Assembly: GCA_028688995.1 (NCBI GenBank)
Contig: JAQTXB010000008.1
Location: 57,050-121,049 of the forward strand
Length of the DNA: 64,000 nt
Reading direction: 5' to 3'
Source: Aliarcobacter sp.
Lineage (GTDB): Bacteria; Campylobacterota; Campylobacteria; Campylobacterales; Arcobacteraceae
In this document: positions 30,727-39,114 of the stretch, piece by piece
Layout of the letters: every line of letters starts with the position of its first letter
Position numbering within the stretch: position 1 is the first letter of the stretch
The notes under the pieces: generated by a model
Database searches by the model: none
The model's input: only the letters and a program-made list of their open reading frames with translations
Told to the model about the DNA's origin: nothing
Translations under genes and position numbers: made by a program

Positions 30727-33411
30727 ATGAAAAAAACAATTACAGTAATTGATACATTTGGATTTTTATTTAGAAGTTATTTTGCCCTTCCTCCATTAAA
30801 ATCAAAAGATGGTTTTCCAACAGGTTTATTAACAGGTTTTATAAATTTTATAGCAAATATTGGAAAAGATTTTCAAACAGATTATATAGTTTTTGCACTT
30901 GATGCAAAAGGAAATACTTTTAGAAATGATCTTTATGATGGATATAAAGCACACAGACCTGATGTTCCTGAAGATTTATTAAAACAACTTCCAATAGCAA
31001 TCTCTTGGATTGATTTAATGGGATTTAAAACAGCAATTAGAACAGGTTTTGAAGCCGATGATATTGTGGCTTCAATTGCTCATGATGCAAAATTAAAAGG
31101 TTTGGAAGTTCGAATTGTATCTCACGATAAAGATTTATATCAATTAATTGAAGATGATACTATTTATCTATTTGACCCAACTAAAAGAGTTGTAATAAAT
31201 GAAGCAAAATGTATAGAAAAATATGGAGTTCATCCCTCACAATTTACAGATTATCAATCACTTTTAGGTGATAGTGCTGATAATATTCCAGGAGTAAAAG
31301 GAATTGGAGCAAAAACAGCAGAAGCTTTAATTCAACAATTTGGAAGTTTGGAAAATATTTATGCAAATCTTGAAAATATTGAGAAAAAAAGATGGAAAAC
31401 TCTTTTAGAAGAGAGTAGGGAAATGGCATTTATTTCAAAACAACTTGTAACATTATCAAGAGATTGCCACATAATCGATGATTTAGATACTTTTTCACTA
31501 CCAATTGAAAATCCAATTTTAAAAATCAGTGATATTTTACACCAATATGATATGGCAAAAATACTTGATAGAATAAATAAAAATGGGATGAGTTTTAAAA
31601 CGGAAATTCCAGTAGAAAAAGAAAAAAATGATGATATTGAGTATGTTTTATTAAATGATGAAAATAAACTTTCGTTAGCTATAAATACAATTCCAAGAGA
31701 TGCAATTGTTGCATTTGACACAGAAACGACAGATGTTGATACTCAAAAAGCTCAAATAGTTGGTTTCTCTTTTGCTTATGAAAAAAATAAAGCTTATTAT
31801 GTTCCTATTTCTCATTTTTATTTAGGAGCTCCAGAACAAATATCAAAAGATGCTGCATTTCAGGCAATTACTCAGTTAAATAGACATAAATTAGTATTGC
31901 AAAATTTTAAATATGATTATGCTGTAGTAAAACATAATTTTGGAATAGAATTGAAACTTTATGCAGATACAATGATTTTATCTTGGCTTTTAGATACAAA
32001 TGAAAAAGTAGGGCTTGATTATCAAGTTGATAAATATTTCAACCATAAAATGATTTCATTTAAAGATGTTGTAAAAAAAGGTGAAAATTTTTCAAATGTA
32101 GATGTCTATAAAGCTTGTGAATATGCAGCAGAAGATGCATTAATGACTCTTAAACTATTTAATAAACAATTAGAAGTTTTCAAAGAAAAAGAGAGTGAAG
32201 ATTTATTAAAACTCGCCTTTGACTTAGAGTTTGAATTTATTTATGTTTTAGCTGATATGGAAAATAATGGAATTAAAGTTGATGTTAATTTATTACAAGA
32301 ATTAAAAAATACTAACAATAAATATATTCAAGAGCTTACATCAAATATATATGAAGTGGCGGGTGTAGAGTTTAATATTAATTCTCCAAAACAATTAGGA
32401 GTTGTTTTATTTGAGACATTAGGACTTGCAACATCTAAAAAAACAAAAACAGGTTATAGTACAGATGAAGCTGTTTTAAGTGGCTTAGTAAATGAACATG
32501 ATGTAATTCCTCTTTTATTAAACTATAGGGAAGCCTATAAACTTCAATCAACTTATATTGAACCATTATTAGAACTTGGATTAAAAAATCCGGATAATAG
32601 AATTCATACTTCTTTTTTACATACAGGAACTGCAACAGGGAGATTAAGTTCAAAAAACCCTAACTTACAAAATATTCCAGTTAGAGCAGGAAGTGGTTCA
32701 AAAATTAGAGAAGCCTTTATTCCTAAAGATGGATATAAGCTTGTGGGAATTGACTACTCACAAATAGAATTAAGATTATTGGCACATTACAGTGAAGATG
32801 AAGCTTTAGTTGATGCATTTAAAAATGATTTGGATATTCACTACCAAACAGCTGTTAAAATTTTTGGAGAAGCTCAGGCAAAAGAGAAAAGAAATATTGC
32901 AAAATCTATAAACTTTGGATTATTATATGGAATGGGAAGCAAAAAACTAGGTGATACTTTAGGAATCCCTTCAAAAGAAGCAAAACTTTATATAGATTCA
33001 TATTTTGAAGCTTTTAAAAGTGTAAAAGATTATCTAAAATCAATAGAAGATTTTGCCCAAAGAAATTGCTACATTAAAACATTATTAAACAGAAAACGAT
33101 TATTCGATTTTGACTCTGCAAATGCAATGATTAAAGCTGCATACTTAAGAGAAGCTGTTAATACACTATTTCAAGGAAGTGCAGCAGATTTAATAAAATT
33201 ATCTATGGTTAAAATTTATGAAAAATATAAAAATAATAATAATATGAGGATGTTATTGCAAATCCATGATGAACTTATTTTCGAAGTTAAAGAAGATCTT
33301 ATAGATGAAATAACTGGCGATTTAAAAGCTATTATGGAAAATGTGTATAAATTAAACATACCTTTAAAAGTATCGGTTTCAATAGGAAATTCTTGGCAAG
33401 AATTGAAGTAA
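30727..33411 (+). CDS. polA: DNA polymerase I (ORF-track start 30712; ATG at 30727 has the better upstream spacing)
   Basis: 5'-3' exo: KTITVIDTFGFLFRSYFALPP; 3'-5' exo: VAFDTETTDVD; polymerase: RLSSKNPNLQNIPVR, LVGIDYSQIELRLLAHYS, LLQIHDELIFEV. Confidence 0.97.
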   Translation: MKKTITVIDTFGFLFRSYFALPPLKSKDGFPTGLLTGFINFIANIGKDFQTDYIVFALDAKGNTFRNDLYDGYKAHRPDVPEDLLKQLPIAISWIDLMGFKTAIRTGFEADDIVASIAHDAKLKGLEVRIVSHDKDLYQLIEDDTIYLFDPTKRVVINEAKCIEKYGVHPSQFTDYQSLLGDSADNIPGVKGIGAKTAEALIQQFGSLENIYANLENIEKKRWKTLLEESREMAFISKQLVTLSRDCHIIDDLDTFSLPIENPILKISDILHQYDMAKILDRINKNGMSFKTEIPVEKEKNDDIEYVLLNDENKLSLAINTIPRDAIVAFDTETTDVDTQKAQIVGFSFAYEKNKAYYVPISHFYLGAPEQISKDAAFQAITQLNRHKLVLQNFKYDYAVVKHNFGIELKLYADTMILSWLLDTNEKVGLDYQVDKYFNHKMISFKDVVKKGENFSNVDVYKACEYAAEDALMTLKLFNKQLEVFKEKESEDLLKLAFDLEFEFIYVLADMENNGIKVDVNLLQELKNTNNKYIQELTSNIYEVAGVEFNINSPKQLGVVLFETLGLATSKKTKTGYSTDEAVLSGLVNEHDVIPLLLNYREAYKLQSTYIEPLLELGLKNPDNRIHTSFLHTGTATGRLSSKNPNLQNIPVRAGSGSKIREAFIPKDGYKLVGIDYSQIELRLLAHYSEDEALVDAFKNDLDIHYQTAVKIFGEAQAKEKRNIAKSINFGLLYGMGSKKLGDTLGIPSKEAKLYIDSYFEAFKSVKDYLKSIEDFAQRNCYIKTLLNRKRLFDFDSANAMIKAAYLREAVNTLFQGSAADLIKLSMVKIYEKYKNNNNMRMLLQIHDELIFEVKEDLIDEITGDLKAIMENVYKLNIPLKVSVSIGNSWQELK

Positions 33412-33516
33412 ACTTAAATTTTGCAAAATATTTTCTGATTTATTAATAATATTTTGACAAATTAATAAATTTTAGTTATTATTATGTTTTAAACCAATAT
33501 TATAAAGAGAATTATT

Positions 33517-34221
33517 ATGTTAAAAACAGTAAAAAATATTAGAAAATTATATAATGCAAAACTACTTTTTATAAGTAGTGATGAAAAAATCAATGAAGCA
33601 ATTGGAAATGAATTTGATGATTATTTTAAAGAATTAAAAATTGCTTCAAATTTAAAAGATGCTTTATCTCTAGCTTGTTCAAATAATTATGATATGGCTA
33701 TTATTGATACAGATATTATTGGAGTTTCATTTTCTGAATTATGTTCTGAATTATCAACATTAGCTCCAAGTTTACCAAAAATTGTTATTTCAGAGTCAGA
33801 TAGCAATGAAAATATTGTTACAGCAATCAATTCTGGTGCATATACATTTTTATCAAAACCATTAAGAGCAAAAGATTTAAAACTAGCTGTTATTATGTGT
33901 TTAAATCAAACAAAAAGAGGTGATAAAATCGAGTTTGAAAATGGAATCTATTTTGATGAATATAGAGATCAATTTTTCAAATCGGGAGGAGTATTAATTG
34001 ATTTTACTAGATTAGAAAAATCTTTTCTAAAATTATTAATTGCTAAGCGAAATGAAATAACAGATTATGATATAATCAGAGACGTAGTTTGGAAAGGTAA
34101 AGATATGTCTATTTATACTATGAGAAATATAGTTAATAAAATAAGACAAAAAACATATTATGAAATTATCAAAAACCACTCTAACAAGGGCTATACAATA
34201 GATATTCTTAAGTCAAATTAA
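33517..34221 (+). CDS. Response-regulator-like protein with winged-helix output domain
   Basis: REC-like: AKLLFISSDEKINEAI, DMAIIDTDIIGVSF, FLSKPLRAKDLKLAV; C-terminal Trans_reg_C-like: LTRLEKSFLKLLIAKRNEITDYDIIRDVVW...IRQKTYYEIIKNHSNKGYTI. Confidence 0.8.
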   Translation: MLKTVKNIRKLYNAKLLFISSDEKINEAIGNEFDDYFKELKIASNLKDALSLACSNNYDMAIIDTDIIGVSFSELCSELSTLAPSLPKIVISESDSNENIVTAINSGAYTFLSKPLRAKDLKLAVIMCLNQTKRGDKIEFENGIYFDEYRDQFFKSGGVLIDFTRLEKSFLKLLIAKRNEITDYDIIRDVVWKGKDMSIYTMRNIVNKIRQKTYYEIIKNHSNKGYTIDILKSN

Positions 34222-34260
34222 GGATGTCTATTTGCAAAATCTTAATAAAAAAGTTATAAT

Positions 34261-34455
34261 ATGGAAGAACTACTTATTTCTAAAGAAGAATTAATCCAAC
34301 TGTTTGAAAGCCAAGTAATAGTTGATACTGGACGAGGTTGGTTAATGGAAGGTAAAGTTGTTGATATCATAGCTTTACATGATATAGAACCAAAATTTCT
34401 TCAAGATGTTACTAATGCAAAGTTCTACAAACTAATAATCAAAGGTAATAAATAA
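34261..34455 (+). CDS. Hypothetical protein (64 aa)
   Basis: Complete small ORF overlapping the next gene by 1 nt. Confidence 0.65.
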   Translation: MEELLISKEELIQLFESQVIVDTGRGWLMEGKVVDIIALHDIEPKFLQDVTNAKFYKLIIKGNK

Positions 34456-34727
34456 TGTCGCATTGCCCTTTCTGCAAAAAAAAGATTGCTATGAGTAAGG
34501 CTTTTTGCTCAAGAAGCTGTAAAGAGAATTATTTTCAATTAATAGCTATACAAGTACCAAAACCTTTTTTAAAAAGGATTTTTGTATTTTGTACTCCTGA
34601 ACAAAGAGATGCTGAAATAGAAAATTTTGCAGGTAGACACGGTTGGAGATTAGACTTATTAAGAAACAAAATTGCAGAACTAGCAGTTGATGCTGGTTAT
34701 ACTAAAGAACTTAAAATAAATAGTTAA
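34455..34727 (+). CDS. Small zinc-ribbon-like protein
   Basis: MSHCPFCKKKIAMSKAFCSRSCKENYF, CxxC...CxxxC pattern. Confidence 0.65.
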   Translation: MSHCPFCKKKIAMSKAFCSRSCKENYFQLIAIQVPKPFLKRIFVFCTPEQRDAEIENFAGRHGWRLDLLRNKIAELAVDAGYTKELKINS

Positions 34728-34744
34728 ATTTTAACTATTTATTT
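34714..34744. terminator. Bidirectional hairpin between the convergent 34455 gene and lgt
   Basis: AAATAAATAGTTAAA-T-TTTAACTATTTATTT perfect inverted repeat with flanking T-tract. Confidence 0.75.
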
Positions 34745-35541
34745 TTTATTTTTATATATAAAATCCCACAAAGTACTAATATAATAAAAGATTGTAAAAT
34801 CCCCATTGTAAGCCAAGTACTATAAATAAATCCTAATTGACTATCTGGTTGTCTGAAAAATTCTGCAATAATTCTAGCTGTTGAATATAATATTCCATAA
34901 GTTAAAGCTAATTGACCATCAAAGGTTTTTCTTTTTCTAATGTAAACTAATATTACAAAAACCAATAAACCTTCAAGAATTGCTTCATAAATTTGTGATG
35001 GATGTCTTAATACTTGTCCAACGTAAATTCCCCAAGGAACATCAGTTATTCGACCTACAAGTTCTTGATTAAAGAAATTTCCTAATCGTCCAAATACATA
35101 AGCTGCTGAAACACCAAGAACAGCAATATCAGTTATAAACCAAAAAGAGATTTTATTTTTTCTACAAAATAGATATGAAGCAAATATAAATCCAAAAAAA
35201 GCACCATGATAACTCATACCTGAAATTCCTGCATAAATACCATCTATATAAGGATTAAATATTTGCCATGGATGAGTTAAATAGTACATTGTATGTGTGT
35301 CATAAAATAATACATATCCTAATCTTGCACCTAAAATTACCCCAATTTCTGCCCACCAAATATATGAGTCAAATAACTCATTTGAAATAGGTAATTTATC
35401 ATGTTTTATAAACCATTTAGCAATAAAGATTGCACTAATTAGAGCAAGTGCATACATAAGTCCATACCAATGAACAGCAATTGGCCCTAAATTAAAAGCA
35501 ATTGGATTAAAGTGAGAATATATATTTTGCCAATATTCCAT
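34735..35541 (-). CDS. lgt: Prolipoprotein diacylglyceryl transferase
   Basis: VHWYGLMYALALI, GVILGARLGYVLFYD, GMSYHGAFFGFI, GRLGNFFNQELVGR, RHPSQIYEAILEG. Confidence 0.97.
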   Translation of the reverse strand: MEYWQNIYSHFNPIAFNLGPIAVHWYGLMYALALISAIFIAKWFIKHDKLPISNELFDSYIWWAEIGVILGARLGYVLFYDTHTMYYLTHPWQIFNPYIDGIYAGISGMSYHGAFFGFIFASYLFCRKNKISFWFITDIAVLGVSAAYVFGRLGNFFNQELVGRITDVPWGIYVGQVLRHPSQIYEAILEGLLVFVILVYIRKRKTFDGQLALTYGILYSTARIIAEFFRQPDSQLGFIYSTWLTMGILQSFIILVLCGILYIKIKNK

Positions 35542-36839
35542 TAGTTCTCCAATGCTTCAGCAATTAATTCAATTGGATTTTTAAATTGAACATCTACATT
35601 TGCTAAATATAAAGAGTTTGTAATTTGCATTCTACATGCACTACATTCAGCACTTACAATTTGAGCTTTTGTCTCTTTTATCATAGCAGCTTTTGGTGCA
35701 CCTGCTGCCTTTGCAAAATCATATTTTTCTGTTTGCATTGTAACTCCACCAAAACCACAACATCTATTTGAATCACTCATCTCAGTTAATACATAGTTTT
35801 GTTTTAAAAGAGTTCTGGGCTCTTGCCAAACACCTTGCATTTTTTTTGCATGACAAGGATCATGATAAGTTACTAATTGGTCAAACTTTTTACCGCTAGT
35901 TGCTAGTAGATTTTTTAAATCTGTACTATTTTCTAGCCATTTCGTAGCCATAAATATTTTTTTAGATAGTTTTACAGCTCTTTCTTTCCATTCTGGCTGA
36001 TTATGGAAATAATGTTCCCAATCTTGTTTTATCATTGCACTACAAGTTGCTTCTGGGATAATTACAGCATCTACTTCATCAATCCAAGTTTCAAAATACT
36101 CAATATTCTTTTTCGCAAGAAAATCAACCGTATCAAAAGCTCCTGTAAAATAGGCAGGTGCACCACAGCAAAGTTGTTTTTTTGGAATCATAATATCAAG
36201 TTCAAGTTTTTTTAGAATTTTAACTAAAGAATCTCCAGTATTTGTGTAAGTGTAATTACTCATACAACCTATAAAAATTGCAACTTTATTTTTCTTTGTT
36301 TCTTCAATTTTCTTATTTTTTGCAAATATATTTGCTGGATATTTATTTAAAAAACTTCTAGCATCTGCAAATGGTAGAACTCTTCCTTTTTTTACAATTG
36401 GAAGAGAAAATCTTGGTAATGCTGATTGTTTTTTATCATCTAATTTTAAAGCACATGTTTGAAATACCCAACCTAGTTTTGATAAAAAATCCATAGTTTT
36501 TCTGTGTCTTAATAAAAAGAAAAATAATCTTTTATACCAAGCAATTCCAAATTTCTTTGCAATATCGCTTCTTACTTGCTCAATTATCATATCTGTTGGC
36601 AAGTCATTTGGACACACTTCAACACAGTTTGTACATAAAAAACATGATTCAAAAATATCTTTTGCTGTTTTATCTAACTCTAATTCATCTCTCTCATAAG
36701 CTCCTAGTAAATCGATAAATCCTCTAGGACTTGTTGCTTCATCTTGATTTATATTAAAGATTGTACAAACAGGTTTACACTTTCCACACTTTACACAGTC
36801 ATCAGAAATAGCTGTATAATTAAATTTATTCATTGACAC
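35541..36839 (-). CDS. (Fe-S)-binding oxidoreductase subunit, GlcF/HdrD-like
   Basis: CVKCGKCKPVC and CFLCTNCVEVCP [4Fe-4S] motifs; two CCG-type motifs (LCCGAPAYFTG, RCCGFGGVTMQ). Confidence 0.88.
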   Translation of the reverse strand: MSMNKFNYTAISDDCVKCGKCKPVCTIFNINQDEATSPRGFIDLLGAYERDELELDKTAKDIFESCFLCTNCVEVCPNDLPTDMIIEQVRSDIAKKFGIAWYKRLFFFLLRHRKTMDFLSKLGWVFQTCALKLDDKKQSALPRFSLPIVKKGRVLPFADARSFLNKYPANIFAKNKKIEETKKNKVAIFIGCMSNYTYTNTGDSLVKILKKLELDIMIPKKQLCCGAPAYFTGAFDTVDFLAKKNIEYFETWIDEVDAVIIPEATCSAMIKQDWEHYFHNQPEWKERAVKLSKKIFMATKWLENSTDLKNLLATSGKKFDQLVTYHDPCHAKKMQGVWQEPRTLLKQNYVLTEMSDSNRCCGFGGVTMQTEKYDFAKAAGAPKAAMIKETKAQIVSAECSACRMQITNSLYLANVDVQFKNPIELIAEALEN

Positions 36840-36936
36840 CTTATCTAACCTTTTAAGTTTAAAAATTTTAATATTTATAATAAAAATTTAATATACAAAA
36901 ATAATGGTTAAAAGTTGTTAAATAGCGATTTTATAG

Positions 36937-37920
36937 CTATGGCAATTGTGATTTAGCTTTTATTTTTTCTTCTAAATTTCTACTTGTTCTATTAATTCCA
37001 TAATTAGCTAAATCTAAATATTTAACATTTAAAGTTAATGTTTTCGCTTCATTATAAAGTTGATTTGCAATTTGAAGCTGATTATATGCTTCATTTATTA
37101 ATGCTAAATTATAAACAACTTCAAAACTTTTTCCATTAAATTCACTATCTAGTTTTTCAAGTTCTGCTTTTGCTAAATCAAGATTTTTAGTCATAATCAA
37201 TTCAACAACTTTTTCAAATCTCTTTTCTTGCTCTTTTGAAAAGACTAAAGTATCTTTATCTAACTCTTCAATAATTTCAATATCATAATATACGTAGTGT
37301 GGTGATATATCATCTAAAATATTATTTGCTATGTCATCTGCTATTTGACTATTTACCCTGAATACATCCCTTGAATCTGTATACATAGGATAATATGGAC
37401 GTCGGTCATAACACATATCATCAAAACTTGATTTATCATAAGTTTTTGAGAATATTACAATGTTTGTTATTGGTTTTATTAATTTTATATTTGTTGTAAC
37501 GTTATATTCTCTTTTTTCACAAGGAATTTGTCTAATTTGATACTCAATACACTCTCTTGTTCGATTTCTTTCATCATATCTATAAAATCTACATCTTGAA
37601 TAATCAACTTCAGTTCTATAATATACTTGAGTATTTAAAGATGAATTTAAAACTTCACCACTTAAGATTGCATCTGTTCCAAAATCACCATCTCTTAATT
37701 CAAATATTCTTTGATTATCTATTATGTTATTTGCTATTTTATTTGCAACAGCGACTGTTTGATTTATATCATCCCTATAAAATCTTTCTACTCTTATTGT
37801 ATGTATTTTATTATTTTCAATTTTTGATGGATAAAGTGCTTTTACAGTTAGTTTTTTAGAACTACAACCACTAATAAACAGAATAAAAACTATTAAAAAC
37901 ATATTTAAAAAAAACTTCAT
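36937..37920 (-). CDS. Putative lipoprotein
   Basis: N-terminal MKFFLNMFLIVFILFISGC lipobox; TPR-like tail FEVVYNLALINEAYNQLQIANQLYNEA. Confidence 0.75.
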   Translation of the reverse strand: MKFFLNMFLIVFILFISGCSSKKLTVKALYPSKIENNKIHTIRVERFYRDDINQTVAVANKIANNIIDNQRIFELRDGDFGTDAILSGEVLNSSLNTQVYYRTEVDYSRCRFYRYDERNRTRECIEYQIRQIPCEKREYNVTTNIKLIKPITNIVIFSKTYDKSSFDDMCYDRRPYYPMYTDSRDVFRVNSQIADDIANNILDDISPHYVYYDIEIIEELDKDTLVFSKEQEKRFEKVVELIMTKNLDLAKAELEKLDSEFNGKSFEVVYNLALINEAYNQLQIANQLYNEAKTLTLNVKYLDLANYGINRTSRNLEEKIKAKSQLP

Positions 37921-38056
37921 ATTAATCCTTTGAAAAAAAATATTATATCTTATTTGTATAAATAATGTGAAAGCTAAATAATCAAATAAGAATAATTTAA
38001 TAGTAAAATGAGATAATAATGCATTTTAATGAATTTAAATAAAAGGAAATATAATT

Positions 38057-38536
38057 ATGGGATTTTTTACAGCAGATTTATGTGATATTTTTAGCAACAA
38101 AACAGAAGTTTTGGGACCAGATTTTAACTCTTATGGAGGAAATAAAAAATTTAAAGGTGAAGTTGTAACTGTAAAACTTGATAAAAACAATAAAGATTTA
38201 GCAACACTTTTAAAAGATACTGAAGGTTCTGGAAAAGTTGTAATTGTTGATGTAAATATGAGATATTTTGCCGTTGTTGGTGATAATTTAATGAAATTTG
38301 CAAGTGATAATAAATATGAAGGAATTATTGTAAATGGTTATGTAAGAGATACGGTAACTACAAAAGAGTTTGATATTGGATTAGTTGCAAAAGGAACTTG
38401 TCCTAGAAAATATATTCCTGCTCAAGAAGCTCAAATCAATGTTCCAATTACAATTGATGATGTTGAGATTAATCCAGGTGATTTTGTTTATGTTGATCCT
38501 GATGGTATAGTAATTTCAAAAGTAAAATTAGTTTAA
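38057..38536 (+). CDS. rraA: RraA family protein (annotated as ribonuclease E activity regulator)
   Basis: TADLCDIFSNKTEVLGPDFNSYGG, VVIVDVNMRYFAVVGDNLMKFASDNKYEGIIVNGYVRD. Confidence 0.85.
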   Translation: MGFFTADLCDIFSNKTEVLGPDFNSYGGNKKFKGEVVTVKLDKNNKDLATLLKDTEGSGKVVIVDVNMRYFAVVGDNLMKFASDNKYEGIIVNGYVRDTVTTKEFDIGLVAKGTCPRKYIPAQEAQINVPITIDDVEINPGDFVYVDPDGIVISKVKLV

Positions 38537-38538
38537 TT

Positions 38539-39114
38539 ATGTATCTTTTTGGTTTTGGTTCTTTAATAAACCTTGCATCTGCTCAAAAATCTTTTAAAAG
38601 AGTTTTAACTCAAAATGATTTAATACCTATTAAAATAAAAGGGTATGAAAGAATTTGGAATGCAATTGAATCTATTCAGTTCGGAAATGAAATTGTAAAT
38701 GGAGTTTTTTTAAATATTCAAAAAAATGAAAATTCAATTTTAAATGGAGTTATAATTGAAATTTCTCAAGAAGAGTTAGAAATTCTAAAATTAAGAGAGA
38801 AAAACTATAGTTGTATAACTATAAAATCAAAAGATGTTTTAAGTGAAAAATTCAAGAGTGATTTAATAGCTTTTATGACTACAAATGAAAACAAACTTGC
38901 AAAAGAAGGTGATATAAACACTTTTATTCCAAGTAAATATATAGAAGTTGTAAAAGAGGCTTTAAAAAATTACTCCGATGATTTTGTAAAGGAGTTTGAA
39001 AAATCCTTTACAAATTATCCATTTCCTCTAAAAGATGGCTCTTACACATTCACAGATCCTATACAAAATTGCATTGCAAGAGAAGGAATAGAAAACTACA
39101 ATGATAGAAAATAA
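38539..39114 (+). CDS. Gamma-glutamylcyclotransferase-like protein
   Basis: YLFGFGSLINLASAQKSF N-terminal motif, GYERIWNAIESIQ, ISQEELEILKLREKNY. Confidence 0.8.
   Translation: MYLFGFGSLINLASAQKSFKRVLTQNDLIPIKIKGYERIWNAIESIQFGNEIVNGVFLNIQKNENSILNGVIIEISQEELEILKLREKNYSCITIKSKDVLSEKFKSDLIAFMTTNENKLAKEGDINTFIPSKYIEVVKEALKNYSDDFVKEFEKSFTNYPFPLKDGSYTFTDPIQNCIAREGIENYNDRK

Noticed and set aside
31244-32653. Antisense ORFs inside polA (31244-31429, 31359-31721, 32435-32653)
   Set aside because: Low-complexity Leu/Phe/Ser/Tyr-rich translations opposite a clearly conserved gene; typical shadow ORFs of AT-rich DNA.
34255-34260. TATAAT directly before the ATG at 34261 considered as a leaderless promoter
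   Set aside because: Zero spacing would place the TSS inside the ORF; more likely chance AT-rich sequence or a mis-set start.
35541-36839. Heterodisulfide-reductase/methanogen-like system
   Set aside because: CCG-domain (Fe-S) proteins of this kind are common as glycolate/lactate/other oxidoreductase subunits; no partner subunits are adjacent, so no special system is claimed.
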